A DNA stretch of 64,000 nucleotides from Prado023 sp963706875 (GTDB lineage: Bacteria; Actinomycetota; Actinomycetes; S36-B12; CAIYMF01): the NCBI GenBank assembly GCA_963706875.1, contig CAVPNW010000004.1, positions 248,001 to 312,000 on the forward strand. Reading direction: 5' to 3'. Position 1 is the first letter of the stretch, and every line of letters starts with the position of its first letter. Both the position numbers and the translations under genes were made by a program. Under the pieces are notes generated by a model that made no database searches, was not told the DNA's origin, and saw only the letters and a program-made list of their open reading frames with translations. Positions 8,820 to 17,671 of this stretch are shown here, one piece after another.

Positions 8820-10225
8820 CCCGCCTCCTTGTCGTCGGCGCCGGGATCACCGGGCTGAGTGCGGCCTGGGAGGCCATGCGCTCCGGTGCCCGGGTGACCC
8901 TCGTCGAGACCACCCCGCAGGTCGGCGGCAAGGTGTTCACCGAGCGTGTGGACGGGTTCGCGATCGAGCACGGACCGGACTCGTTCGTCTCCTACCGCCC
9001 GGCTGCCCTCGGGCTGATCGACGACCTGGGGATGTCCGACGAGGTGATCTCTGTGGGCGGTTCGCGCAGCGTCCACCTGCGCGCCGACGGTCGGCTCCTG
9101 CCGCTGCCCGACGGCATGGGCATGGTCCTGCCCACCCGGATGGGCCCCTTCGTGACGACCCCGATCCTGTCCTGGCGGGACAAGGCACGCGCCGGGCTGG
9201 ACCTCGTGCTGCCCCGCAGGCTGGGCCCCGCCGACACCTCGGCCGGGGCGTTCCTGCGCGCGCGGCTCGGCGACGGCGTGGTCGATCGGTTCGCCCAGCC
9301 GCTGATCGGCGGGATCTACGGGGCCGGGATCGACGAACTCAGCCTCGACGCGGTCCTGCCCACCCTGCGGACCAGCGAGCAGGAGCACCGCAGCCTGATG
9401 GTCGCCAGCCTGGCACAGGGCCGTGACGCCCGCCGCCGGGCCAAGGCTGCGGGCGCACCCGCAGCGGGCTCACCCTTCCGCAGCCTGCGCACGGGACTCG
9501 GCGCGCTGCCCGAGCGGCTGGAGGCGGATCTGCGCGCCGGCGGTGCGGACATCCGCCTCGCGACGCGGGTCGAGCGGCTCGAGTGGGACCCGACCGGTAC
9601 GACAGCGACCTTCTCCCACGGGCCGGCCGAGCGGTTCGACGCCGTCGTCCTGGCGGTGGGCGCTGCAGCGATGGCCGATCTGGTCGAGGCCGCCGCGCCC
9701 GCGGCCGCCCGATCCCTGCGCTCGATCCCGCACTCGACGACGACCGTCGTGACCCTCGCGTACCCCAGCGCCGCGTTCGGCTCGGTGCCGACGACCCAGG
9801 GGTGGCTCGAGGCCGGCGAGGCCCCCATCAGCGGGGTCACGATCAGCTCGAACAAGTGGGTGGGGCGCGCCCCTGAGGGGCTCGTCCTCCTGCGCGCGTT
9901 CGTGCCCGAGCGCCGCGGTCCGTTGGCGACGGCTCCCGACGAGGAGGTCCTTCGCGTGGTCACCGCCCACGTGGCGCAGGTGCTGGGGGTTCGCGGGCGG
10001 CTCGAGCTCACCCGGGTCACCCGCTGGACCCACGCGATGCCGACGTACACGGTGGGCCACCTGGACCGGGTCGCAGCGGTGGAGACGGCCCTGGCCGACA
10101 TCCCGGGCTGGTACCCGGCCGGCTCGGCCCTGCACGGGGTCGGGGTTCCGGAGTGCATCGCCGACGGGCGCAAGGTGGCCCGCGGGGCGGTGGCCGGGAT
10201 CGGGTCGGCCACCGCATCCCGGTAG
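8816..10225 (+). CDS. hemY: Coproporphyrinogen III / protoporphyrinogen oxidase
   Basis: A 469-residue FAD enzyme with an N-terminal dinucleotide fold (LLVVGAGITGLSAAWEA), the substrate-region signature IEHGPDSF and a C-terminal FAD-contact segment (PGWYPAGSALHGVGVPECI). This is the HemG/HemY family. In Gram-positive bacteria the enzyme (CgoX) usually oxidises coproporphyrinogen III to coproporphyrin III in the coproheme route, so that activity is more likely than protoporphyrinogen oxidation. The start overlaps the radical SAM stop by 4 bp. No hemQ/chdC or ferrochelatase gene is in the window. Confidence 0.93.
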   Translation: MTRLLVVGAGITGLSAAWEAMRSGARVTLVETTPQVGGKVFTERVDGFAIEHGPDSFVSYRPAALGLIDDLGMSDEVISVGGSRSVHLRADGRLLPLPDGMGMVLPTRMGPFVTTPILSWRDKARAGLDLVLPRRLGPADTSAGAFLRARLGDGVVDRFAQPLIGGIYGAGIDELSLDAVLPTLRTSEQEHRSLMVASLAQGRDARRRAKAAGAPAAGSPFRSLRTGLGALPERLEADLRAGGADIRLATRVERLEWDPTGTTATFSHGPAERFDAVVLAVGAAAMADLVEAAAPAAARSLRSIPHSTTTVVTLAYPSAAFGSVPTTQGWLEAGEAPISGVTISSNKWVGRAPEGLVLLRAFVPERRGPLATAPDEEVLRVVTAHVAQVLGVRGRLELTRVTRWTHAMPTYTVGHLDRVAAVETALADIPGWYPAGSALHGVGVPECIADGRKVARGAVAGIGSATASR

Positions 10226-10228
10226 CCT
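10223..10228 (+). promoter_or_regulatory. Leaderless -10 box TAGCCT for the MDMPI-family gene
   Basis: TAGCCT ends 7 nt before the ATG at 10236, the spacing expected for a leaderless transcript. It overlaps the hemY stop codon, so the downstream gene may have its own promoter. Confidence 0.45.
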
Positions 10229-10235
10229 GCGTGCC

Positions 10236-11051
10236 ATGGCTGACCCGACCACGGACGACATGGCGACACCCGATCCGATCGACGTGTGGCGGCAGGCGAT
10301 GACCGACTTCCGGGATGCGGCGGCCCGAGCCGAGTGGCGACACCCGTCGGTGCTCCCCGGGTGGACCGTGGCCGACGTCGTGGCGCACGTGACCTGGATC
10401 GAGCGCTCCCAGCTCGGGCTGGCGGACCCTCCGCACGAACCCGACTGGGAGGCCCTGCCGCACGCCAGGGAGGGCTTCGGGCGGATCACCGAGGTGCCCG
10501 TCGACCTGCGCCGGTCGCGGACCCGCGAGGAGGTCCTGGCCGAGTTCGACGAGACCATGGCGGACCGGGAGGTGGCCCTGCGCGAGCTCCGGGCCAGCAA
10601 CCCGGGGCTGGTGATGAACCCCCTGGGCCGGATGATGCCGTTCGATGAGGTGATCTCCATGCGCGTGTTCGACACCTGGGTCCACGAGCAGGACATCCGG
10701 GTGGCGGTGGGTGATCCCGGGCACCTGGGCACCGCGCCGGCGCACATGGCGGCCGGCCGGATGCGCCGGTCGTTGGGGTTCGTCTGGGCCAAGAAGGTCG
10801 ATGCGCCGGTCGGCGCGACGTTGCAGGTGACGGTGACCGGTCCGGGTGTGGAGTTCAGCGACACAGTCATCCGCAGCGAGGGCGGCAAGGGCGGCCCCAT
10901 CGGGTCCGTCGAGGATCCGACCGTGGCGCTGACCATGTCGTTCCCGGGGTTCGTGGCCCTCACGTGCGGCCGCGGTCCGGCCGATGTGTCGATCGTGGGC
11001 GATCAGGTCCTGGGGGAGCGCACCGTCGAGCGGTTCAACATCGCTCCCTGA
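10236..11051 (+). CDS. Maleylpyruvate isomerase family mycothiol-dependent enzyme
   Basis: A 271-residue protein with an N-terminal DinB-like four-helix domain of the mycothiol-dependent maleylpyruvate isomerase family. The stretch LPGWTVADVVAHVTWIE contains the first metal His, and FDTWVHEQDIRVAVG carries the second conserved His/Glu region. The C-terminal 90 residues resemble the SCP2-like domain that follows it in many members. Mycothiol is confined to Actinobacteria. The actual substrate is usually unknown, and nothing nearby suggests gentisate degradation. Confidence 0.85.
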   Translation: MADPTTDDMATPDPIDVWRQAMTDFRDAAARAEWRHPSVLPGWTVADVVAHVTWIERSQLGLADPPHEPDWEALPHAREGFGRITEVPVDLRRSRTREEVLAEFDETMADREVALRELRASNPGLVMNPLGRMMPFDEVISMRVFDTWVHEQDIRVAVGDPGHLGTAPAHMAAGRMRRSLGFVWAKKVDAPVGATLQVTVTGPGVEFSDTVIRSEGGKGGPIGSVEDPTVALTMSFPGFVALTCGRGPADVSIVGDQVLGERTVERFNIAP

Positions 11052-11126
11052 CCGGCCGCCCGCGACACACCTCCGGGGTTGGACACCGGACAGCGGACAG
11101 ACCAGGCGCACCGGCCCTGGCCCGGA

Positions 11127-12503
11127 TCAGCTCGTTGCGGGCGCGGCAGGTCCGCCGGAGGCCGGCTGCGCCGAAGCGTCAGGGGCCGCGTCCCCGACAG
11201 GTGCAGCCTCCCGGCGCTTGTCGATAGCGACGCGCACCGCGTAGGCGGTCACGGCCGCGAGCGCGATCTCGGGGAAGACCGCATTGGCGTTGGAGCCGAA
11301 GAGCAGCACAGTCAGTGCCACGCTGCTCAGGGGCATCTTCATGCCAGCGGAGGCGAAGGCCGCCATGCCGACCGCCAACCCGCCGGCGACGCCGAGCCCT
11401 GGCAGGGGGGCGATCAGAAGGCCGAACGCGCCCCCGAGCATGATCGAGGGGAAGATCGGGCCGCCCCTGAAGGCACCCAGGGACAGCGCGTAGGCGACCC
11501 CCTTGAACACGAGCAGTGCGACGAGGGCGCCCGTTCCCCATGATGACGTGTCGCTGGTCATGAGTTCCAGCGTCTCGGTGCCTGATGAGGCGACGTCGAA
11601 GGGGCTGCGGCCCGTGATCAGTGAGTAGGCGGATGCGCACAGGGCCACCGCCAGGCCGACTGCCATGGTCGCTGCGATAAGCCGACCCCGGGTCAGTGAC
11701 CCGACACGATCGGCGACGCGGAGCCCGGCAGTGAAGACGCCGGCCATCACGACAGCGGCCAGGACGCCGACGGGAACGGCCCAGAACAGGTCGCCGAGAT
11801 CAGGGCGGGGCGCGGTGTCCAGCTCGACCAGCTGCAGGGACTGGGCCGCGATTCCGGCGGTGTCCCCGAAGCCGGTGAACAGCAGTGCCCCGGTGCCGAC
11901 CCCGAGCAGCGCAGGAAGGGTCGCGGCGATCACCGGTCCGCCGGACAGGGCGACGGCCTCGGCCATGAAGATCACCGCGGTCAGCGGGTTGCCGAGGACG
12001 ATCGAGATGGCGGCAGCTGCTCCCGCGATCCCGATGAGTGGCTCGATGCGCCCCCCGGGCGACAGTCGCATCGCGCGGGACAGCCAGATGGCCAGGCCGG
12101 TGCCGATTGCGATCAGGGGCGCCTCTGGGCCGAGGACCACGCCGAAGGGCAGCCCTGCGAGTGCGGCGAGGAACACGCCTGGCACGTAGGCCGGAACGGC
12201 GGGGGGACCGCCCGTTCCGTTGGCAGGGACATGGCCGCCGCTGCCCGGCAGCAGCGAGATGGCCGACGAGACCAGCAGTCCCGCCAGGAGCAACCAGGGG
12301 ATGGGCCACCACCAGGGCGGCGTGTCATAGCCCAGTCCGGCGGGAGCGGTCTGCCACACCCACTCCTGCGCCCACGAGACGAGCTCGAGGAAGCCCAGTG
12401 CCACAGCCGAGATCGGCAGGGCTACCAGGATGGACGACCCGACGACCCGCAGGAGCGCGCTTCGGCTGATCTCAGGGGCGGGAGCAGGGGAGGTGGCGGA
12501 CAT
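11127..12503 (-). CDS. ClC-family chloride channel/antiporter
   Basis: A 458-residue polytopic membrane protein with ClC motifs in order: a divergent first filter motif (GSGGHVP instead of GSGIP), GPEAPLIAIG (standing for GxEGP, with the gating Glu retained), and RGGPIFPSIMLGGAFG (GxFxPxL). The retained Glu favours H+/Cl- exchange, but the altered first filter could mean another anion. The start has no good ribosome site, but a CATAAT box lies 6 nt upstream. It runs in the same direction as the sulfur operon behind it but is not clearly part of it. Confidence 0.88.
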   Translation of the reverse strand: MSATSPAPAPEISRSALLRVVGSSILVALPISAVALGFLELVSWAQEWVWQTAPAGLGYDTPPWWWPIPWLLLAGLLVSSAISLLPGSGGHVPANGTGGPPAVPAYVPGVFLAALAGLPFGVVLGPEAPLIAIGTGLAIWLSRAMRLSPGGRIEPLIGIAGAAAAISIVLGNPLTAVIFMAEAVALSGGPVIAATLPALLGVGTGALLFTGFGDTAGIAAQSLQLVELDTAPRPDLGDLFWAVPVGVLAAVVMAGVFTAGLRVADRVGSLTRGRLIAATMAVGLAVALCASAYSLITGRSPFDVASSGTETLELMTSDTSSWGTGALVALLVFKGVAYALSLGAFRGGPIFPSIMLGGAFGLLIAPLPGLGVAGGLAVGMAAFASAGMKMPLSSVALTVLLFGSNANAVFPEIALAAVTAYAVRVAIDKRREAAPVGDAAPDASAQPASGGPAAPATS

Positions 12504-12509
12504 CCGGGG

Positions 12510-12515
12510 ATTATG
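12510..12515 (-). promoter_or_regulatory. Leaderless -10 box CATAAT for the ClC gene
   Basis: On the minus strand CATAAT lies 6 nt before the ATG at 12503. Together with the absence of a ribosome site this suggests leaderless transcription. Confidence 0.4.
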
Positions 12516-12551
12516 GCAGCAGGGAGGCCCCCAGGTCGCGAGCGACTGGCG

Positions 12552-13505
12552 TCAGGCCGCCCGGAACGCCTGGAGCGCCTGGACCGCCACCAGCAGGCTC
12601 ATCGCCAGGACGAGGACCGCGAACCCGGTGCCCAGCGCCCGGGGGGACATCCGGCCGGAGAACCGGGCGGCGAACAGGGAGGCGATGACGGTGGCGACGA
12701 CGATCCCGGCCGTCAGCGCGGGCTCGTCCAGGGTTCCCGAGTGCGTGAGCCGCACGAGGAGGGCCGACGTCGACGCGATCGCAATGACCACCAGCCCAGT
12801 GGCGGTGGCATTGGCGACGGGCATGCGCAGCGAGAGAACGAGGGCGGGCACCACGAGGAAGCCCCCGCCCACGCCGAGGAAGCCGGTGACCAGGCCGGTC
12901 GCGGTGGCCAGCAGGATGAGCAGTGGGATCGAGTAGGCCAGCGTGGGAGGGGTGGCGGGGGAGCCGGATGAAGCGCTGGTGTGGGGGCCGGGCGGGCCTG
13001 CGGGCATCGGCAGGTCGGCGGCGGGGATGTCGATCAGGGCCGCGCCGGGATCGGTCCCCGGATCCACGCCTGGCCCCATGTCGCCCACATGGCGCCGGGA
13101 ACCCACGAGGCTTGGCTGGGTGAGGGACCGCGCCGAGGGCTGCCGCCGGGCGTTGCGCAGCATGGCCAGGCCGGCGGCGACCATCAGGACCAGGAAGGCG
13201 CTGAGCTTGATCCAGTCGGCCACCCGTGCGGCGAGGAGCGCGCCGACGGCGGCACCCACGATGCTGGTCGCACCGAACAGGAGTCCCGCACGCCACAGCA
13301 CGCGCCCCGCCCGATGGTGGGACACCAGCCCGCCGAGCGCCCCGAACAGGACGATGACCAGGCTCGCCGTGGCGGCCTGGTCGACGTCCATGCCCAGCAG
13401 GCCGACCAGCATCGGCACGGCCAGGATTCCCCCGCCGCCGCCGAACAGCCCCAGGGCGCTGCCCAGCAGGAGGCCGACGGCGGCGGCGAGCAGGACGGTG
13501 GCCAT
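12552..13505 (-). CDS. TauE/SafE-family sulfite/sulfonate exporter
   Basis: A 317-residue membrane protein made of two related four-helix halves, each opening with the family glycine motif (LGLFGGGGGILAVPML near the N-terminus and GFLGVGGGFLVVPALV in the second half), joined by a polar loop of about 65 residues. Such proteins export sulfite or related sulfur oxyanions. The ATG overlaps the upstream stop (TGATG), so it is the last gene of the rhodanese/persulfide operon. Its likely job is to remove the sulfite that operon generates. Confidence 0.88.
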   Translation of the reverse strand: MATVLLAAAVGLLLGSALGLFGGGGGILAVPMLVGLLGMDVDQAATASLVIVLFGALGGLVSHHRAGRVLWRAGLLFGATSIVGAAVGALLAARVADWIKLSAFLVLMVAAGLAMLRNARRQPSARSLTQPSLVGSRRHVGDMGPGVDPGTDPGAALIDIPAADLPMPAGPPGPHTSASSGSPATPPTLAYSIPLLILLATATGLVTGFLGVGGGFLVVPALVLSLRMPVANATATGLVVIAIASTSALLVRLTHSGTLDEPALTAGIVVATVIASLFAARFSGRMSPRALGTGFAVLVLAMSLLVAVQALQAFRAA

Positions 13506-14947
13506 CAGTCGGTGTAGGCCGATCCGATCGTCTCGGGGTGCTGGTCGACGAGGATCGTGGCACCGGCCTTGGCAGCGTTGCCGAACGAGTCGTCGATGTG
13601 GACCGCCGGGATCCCGGCGCGCTGCAGCAGTGACGTGGCGATGCTGGCGCGGAACCCGCTGCCGCAGCTGACCCACACCCGCGGGTCGGCGCCGGCATGG
13701 GCGGCGGCCCGCGACAGTGTCGCGATCTCCTCGATGCGCGCCGGGAACTCGTGCAGCGGGATGAGCTTGGCTCCCTGCACATGACCGTCGATCCACTCGG
13801 TCCGGCGGCGGGCGTCGACGTAGACCCGGTTGGGGTCCTCGGCTAGTGCCGCCATGAAGCCGGCGAAGTCGGTGCGCTCGGTCGTCTGGATGTCGCTGGG
13901 GTCGCCGACCCAGTCCGAGGGCTGACCGGTGGCATGGGCCTCGGGTCGGTCGATGCCGATCCGGACCAGGTCCCGCTGGAACTCGCTGACCTGCTCCGCG
14001 GTCTGGCCCAGCAGCGTGATCGGGGTGCCCCACGGGATGACCCAGCCGAGGTAGGTGATCGCGTTGCCGTCGGAGGGGAACGACAGGGTTCCGCGCACGT
14101 GGCCCTGGCCGAACAGGATCCGGGAGCGCAGGTCGATGACCCACTCGCCGTCGTCGATGCGGCGGCGCAGCTCGGTGGCCTCGGCCAGGGCGGGCAGTGA
14201 CAGGTCGATCGGCCCGGCGCCGAGCTCGTTGGCAGGCCCCATGTGGGCGTAGTACGCCGGGAAGGCGTCAAGCCCGTCGATCAGCTCCTTGACGAACACG
14301 TCCTCGTCGGTCTGAAGCGCCGGATTGCTCAGCGCCTGGTGACCGACCGTCGAGGCCGTCCCCACCGTGTTCGTGGCCGAGCAGAACGAGCCGAAGCCGT
14401 GCGTGGGGAACACGTCGGCGTCCTGGGCGACCTCGTCGACGATCTTGCGCATCGAGTGCCACTGCGCGTGGGCCAGGCCCTCCGTGGCATCGGGTCCGAT
14501 GAGGTCGGGGCGCCCGACGCTGCCGTAGAGCATCGAGCCACCGGTGAAGACCCCGGCGTCGACGCCGTCGACGGCCACGGCGTAGGACACGTGGTGCGGG
14601 GTGTGCCCGGGGGTGTGCAGGACGCGCCAGGCCATCGGCCCGGACGTGAACGTGGAGCCGTCTGCGACCTGCGTCGCGTCGAACCGGTAGTCGTGCCCGC
14701 GGGGCACGACGTATTCGGCACCGAGCTCGCCGGCCAGGACCAGCCCGCCGGAGACGTAGTCGTTGTGGACGTGGGTCTCCACGACGTGGGTCACCGTCCA
14801 CGCGTTCTGCTCGAGGATGGCCAGGAGCCGGTCGATGTCGCGCTGCGGGTCGACCACGACGGCCTGGCCGTCGAGGGCCACGATGTACGAGCGATCACCG
14901 AGGTTCACGGTGTCCAGGGCGACGACTGTGGGGCGGCGGGGGCTCAT
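13505..14947 (-). CDS. Persulfide dioxygenase-like MBL-fold protein with two rhodanese domains
   Basis: 480 residues. The N-terminal metallo-beta-lactamase domain has ETHVHNDYVSGG (metal ligands), HTPGHTPHH and a further His/Asp set, like ETHE1/CstB-type persulfide dioxygenases. Two rhodanese-like domains follow: the first (around GQGHVRGTLSFPSDGN) has no catalytic cysteine, and the second carries the active-site loop SCGSGFRAS. It probably oxidises persulfide sulfur to sulfite or thiosulfate. The start at 14947 overlaps the stop of the upstream rhodanese (ATGA). Confidence 0.88.
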   Translation of the reverse strand: MSPRRPTVVALDTVNLGDRSYIVALDGQAVVVDPQRDIDRLLAILEQNAWTVTHVVETHVHNDYVSGGLVLAGELGAEYVVPRGHDYRFDATQVADGSTFTSGPMAWRVLHTPGHTPHHVSYAVAVDGVDAGVFTGGSMLYGSVGRPDLIGPDATEGLAHAQWHSMRKIVDEVAQDADVFPTHGFGSFCSATNTVGTASTVGHQALSNPALQTDEDVFVKELIDGLDAFPAYYAHMGPANELGAGPIDLSLPALAEATELRRRIDDGEWVIDLRSRILFGQGHVRGTLSFPSDGNAITYLGWVIPWGTPITLLGQTAEQVSEFQRDLVRIGIDRPEAHATGQPSDWVGDPSDIQTTERTDFAGFMAALAEDPNRVYVDARRRTEWIDGHVQGAKLIPLHEFPARIEEIATLSRAAAHAGADPRVWVSCGSGFRASIATSLLQRAGIPAVHIDDSFGNAAKAGATILVDQHPETIGSAYTD

Positions 14948-15264
14948 GCCGGCACCCCCGCCTCGACCGCCAGGCCCGAGCGGATCCAGGCGCCGGTGCC
15001 GCCCAGGACGTTGACGCTGGCTCGGCCCTGGTTGGCCAGCCACATGCAGGCCTGCATCGAGCGGTTGCCCGACTGGCAGATGATGGTCAGCTCGGCGCCC
15101 GCGGGCAGCTCGTGCAGCCTCACGGGGATCAGCGCCAGCGGGATGTTGATCGCTCCCGGGACGTGCCCGGCGCGGAACTCGTGCACCTCCCGGCAGTCCA
15201 CGAGGGTCACGTCCTGGGTGGTCATGCGCTGCTGGAGCTGGTCGGTGGTGATCTGCTCGATCAT
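14944..15264 (-). CDS. Single-domain rhodanese sulfurtransferase
   Basis: A 106-residue rhodanese. VDCREVHEFRAGHVPGAINI is the typical N-terminal signature and the active-site loop is CQSGNRS, with the catalytic Cys. It starts at 15264 with GGGAGA 5 nt upstream. It is the first gene of the sulfur operon and lies directly behind a palindromic CsoR/CstR-type operator. Its role would be to take up persulfide sulfur and deliver it to the MBL-fold dioxygenase. Confidence 0.9.
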   Translation of the reverse strand: MIEQITTDQLQQRMTTQDVTLVDCREVHEFRAGHVPGAINIPLALIPVRLHELPAGAELTIICQSGNRSMQACMWLANQGRASVNVLGGTGAWIRSGLAVEAGVPA

Positions 15265-15300
15265 GGGTTCTCCCTGCGGTGGAAGGTGTCGTCGCGTCCT

Positions 15301-15330
15301 ATTGTGCATACCCCGGGGGGTATATGTCAA
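15301..15330 (-). promoter_or_regulatory. Promoter TTGACA-18-CACAAT with CsoR/CstR-type operator in the spacer
   Basis: On the minus strand the -35 TTGACA (15325-15330) and -10 CACAAT (15301-15306) are separated by 18 bp. The spacer contains the perfect palindrome ATACCCC-GG-GGGGTAT (15308-15323), the G/C-tract type bound by CsoR-family repressors, including the persulfide-sensing CstR. The downstream genes are rhodanese and persulfide-dioxygenase-like, so a sulfide/persulfide-responsive repressor is the natural candidate. No CsoR-family gene lies in this window. Confidence 0.75.
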
Positions 15331-15430
15331 AGGGGCTTCGCCTGATGCCCACCTCCACGGTATTCCGGCCTCGGGGGCGATGCAGGGGCTCAGGCACAGC
15401 CCTGGGCACCTCGTGGTGGAGGATCGACCC

Positions 15431-16705
15431 ATGCGCCTGCACCGGACTCCGATCACCTGGGCGATCTACGGCGTCAATGGCGCATGGGCCTCCTTCATCT
15501 ACCTCACCGGACCGGTCAGCCCGATCGTGAGCGAGGACCTCGGGATGTCCCTGGCTGCGGCCGGGTTGATGGGCACCGCTCTGGCCCTGGGGATCATCAC
15601 CGCCTCGCTGGCCGCTCCCCGAGCTGTTCGCAGGCTGGGCCGGGACCGAGCCACGAAGTCCGGGCTTGTCGTGGTTGCGGCTGGGCTGGTGGGCATGGTC
15701 CTGGTGCCGTTGTTCGCCTCGGGTTCGGTGGCCTTCGGGCTGATCCTCGGACTCGTGTGGGTGAGCGCGAGCGGTGGGGGCACCATGCTCAACGCCTCCA
15801 TGGCCCGGTTGTCCGACGCCCACCCCATCCACAGCGCAAGGGTCATCACGGAGGCCAACGCGGCGGCCGCCTGGGTCGGGCTCTTCTCGCCCTTGATCCT
15901 CGGTGCTGCCCTGGGCGCGGGACTCGGCTGGGAGGTGGGCATCCTGGCGTGCCTGGTCCTTGCGCTGGCCGCGCTGGTCGGGCTGGTCGTGGCCGACACG
16001 GTGACGGCCCGGTCGGAACCGGACGCGGATGGGGTCCCCGGTGACACGAGTCGGGACTCGCACGAGTTGGCCGTGCAACCCGCGCTGGAGCCTGTGCCCA
16101 CTCCGCGGGCATCGAACGCCCCGGTACCCACTGCCCTGCCCCGCGTCTTCTGGCTGGCGATGGTCGCGCTGTTCGCGGCGGTGGCCACGGAGTTCGCCAT
16201 CAACTACTGGGGCTCGACGCTCATCCAGGAGCAGACCGGGGCCCCGGCCGCGTCGGCGACCGCGGCGATGGCGGCCGTCGTGGCGGGGGTGGCGATCGGC
16301 CGCACCATCGGATCCGCGCTCACGCTGCGGCTGGGCCCGCATCGGATGCTGCTCGCCGGGTTCGGCCTGGCCCTGGTCGGTTTCGGCGTGCTGTGGACCG
16401 CCGGGACGCTCCCGCTGTCGGTAGTGGGGTTGTTCGTCGCCGGCCTGGGGATCGCAACCCTGTTCCCGCTCCTCCTCGACCGTGGCATCGTGCTGTCCGC
16501 CGGCCATCCCGACCTCGCGATGGCGCGCTCCTCGCTGGTCCTCGGGCTTGCTGTCGGCAGTGCACCATTCGCCCTGGGCGCCCTCGGATCGGTGATGCCG
16601 GTACGCATGGCCCTGCTCCTGGTCCCAGTCGTGGTCGTCGTCGGGCTCTTCGGAGTCGTTGCCTCCCGGCCTCACTCCACGGAGCTCCCCCCGGTGGGCG
16701 CCTGA
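15431..16705 (+). CDS. MFS transporter
   Basis: A 424-residue major facilitator with 12 predicted helices, in two halves split by a polar loop near residues 190-240. The start at 15431 has GGAGG 8 nt upstream. It resembles general drug or small-molecule efflux members; the substrate cannot be read from sequence. It is divergent from the sulfur operon and shares the 166-bp intergenic region with its CsoR-type operator, so co-regulation is possible but unproved. Confidence 0.85.
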   Translation: MRLHRTPITWAIYGVNGAWASFIYLTGPVSPIVSEDLGMSLAAAGLMGTALALGIITASLAAPRAVRRLGRDRATKSGLVVVAAGLVGMVLVPLFASGSVAFGLILGLVWVSASGGGTMLNASMARLSDAHPIHSARVITEANAAAAWVGLFSPLILGAALGAGLGWEVGILACLVLALAALVGLVVADTVTARSEPDADGVPGDTSRDSHELAVQPALEPVPTPRASNAPVPTALPRVFWLAMVALFAAVATEFAINYWGSTLIQEQTGAPAASATAAMAAVVAGVAIGRTIGSALTLRLGPHRMLLAGFGLALVGFGVLWTAGTLPLSVVGLFVAGLGIATLFPLLLDRGIVLSAGHPDLAMARSSLVLGLAVGSAPFALGALGSVMPVRMALLLVPVVVVVGLFGVVASRPHSTELPPVGA

Positions 16706-16846
16706 GCCCGACCGCCTGGGCCGACGCAGCGGGAAGGTCGTCCGGGCGACACTTCCTGTGTCATCGCGGACATAGCGGGCACGACTGGGTGGCCGGACGA
16801 TGGAAGTGCCCCCAAGGGATGGGGGATCGGTTGAGGGGAGGCCGAG

Positions 16847-17626
16847 ATGAGTACCAAGGTGGAGAAGCCGGTCGAGGCTTCGCAGTTGACGCACGTGGCG
16901 GACATGCCCCCGATGGACGTGGTGACCGAGGGCATCCCGCCGCAGGAGCACATCGGGCCGCCGCCCGTGATCCAGCCGGAGGCACCCCCCGCTGCGCCAG
17001 AGCGCCGGAGGCGCGCGCTCGCGTGGGCGCTGGCCGGAGTGGTCGGGATGCTGCTCGTGGTGGCGGGGATCTTCGCGGTGACGCAGTACTCGTCGCCAAG
17101 CATGTCGGACCTGCACATGGGGCTCACTCCGCAGGCATGGCAGGAGTACCGGGCAGGTGAGCGGGCGTCGACAACGCCGTTCCACCTGGGCCTGACCCTG
17201 CCGGCGTGGCAGGCGTACCGGTCAGGTGAGCGGGCGTCCGAGCCGGTCTACGCCGGGCAGTTGCGTGGTTCTGCGCTGGCGTACATGCCGTACTGGTCGA
17301 TCCCGTCGATCGCCTCGATGGCGCCGATGTCGATCGCGTCGATCGAGCCGATCCCGTCGGTGTCGATCCCGTCGATCGCGCCGATGTCGATCGCGTCGAT
17401 CGAGCCGATCCCGTCGATGTCGATCCCGTCGATCGCGCCGATCTCGATCCCGTCGAACCCGACCCCGTCGACTCCGACGACCGGGTCGTTCCCGTCGATC
17501 CCGTCGATCTCGATCCCGACGATCGAGCCGATCTCGTTCCCGTCGTTCCCGACGATCGAGCCGATCTCGATCCCGCCGATCGCGTCGATCGAGCCGATCT
17601 CGATCCCGCCGTTCCCGGACATGTGA
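16847..17626 (+). CDS. Single-pass membrane protein with AWQ-YR-GER repeats and an Ile/Pro/Ser repeat tail
   Basis: 259 residues of unknown function. A cytoplasmic N-terminus of about 56 residues (VEASQLTHVADMPP, then VVTEGIPPQEH) ends in four arginines and precedes one membrane helix (about 57-80). Outside lie two copies of the motif GLxxxAWQxYRxGERAS. From about residue 148 the rest is a low-complexity tail of SIPSIAP/SIASIEP units with a 19-residue imperfect repeat; its regular Ile spacing could form a beta-solenoid. GGGGAGG is 5 nt upstream of the ATG. A shorter paralogue lies after the Crp/Fnr gene. Confidence 0.75.
   Translation: MSTKVEKPVEASQLTHVADMPPMDVVTEGIPPQEHIGPPPVIQPEAPPAAPERRRRALAWALAGVVGMLLVVAGIFAVTQYSSPSMSDLHMGLTPQAWQEYRAGERASTTPFHLGLTLPAWQAYRSGERASEPVYAGQLRGSALAYMPYWSIPSIASMAPMSIASIEPIPSVSIPSIAPMSIASIEPIPSMSIPSIAPISIPSNPTPSTPTTGSFPSIPSISIPTIEPISFPSFPTIEPISIPPIASIEPISIPPFPDM
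17345..17458 (+). repeat. 57-bp direct repeat encoding SIPSIAP units
   Basis: Two near-identical 57-bp units, starting at 17345 and 17402, encode the 19-residue repeat in the tail of the membrane protein. Shorter CCGTCGATC-type repeats continue to about 17620. They leave a long Arg/Asp-rich open frame on the other strand that is not a gene. Confidence 0.7.
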
Positions 17627-17671
17627 CTCTGGACTCTGGTGCGCGACGCGGACCGGTGATTGCATGGAATC

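Noticed and set aside
14243..16705. An 820-codon plus-strand frame ending with the MFS gene
   Set aside because: The part before 15431 is antisense to the MBL/rhodanese gene, and a good ribosome site marks the real start at 15431.
17280..17620. CRISPR-like repeat array
   Set aside because: The repeats are in frame, have no spacers and no cas genes are present; they encode the protein tail.
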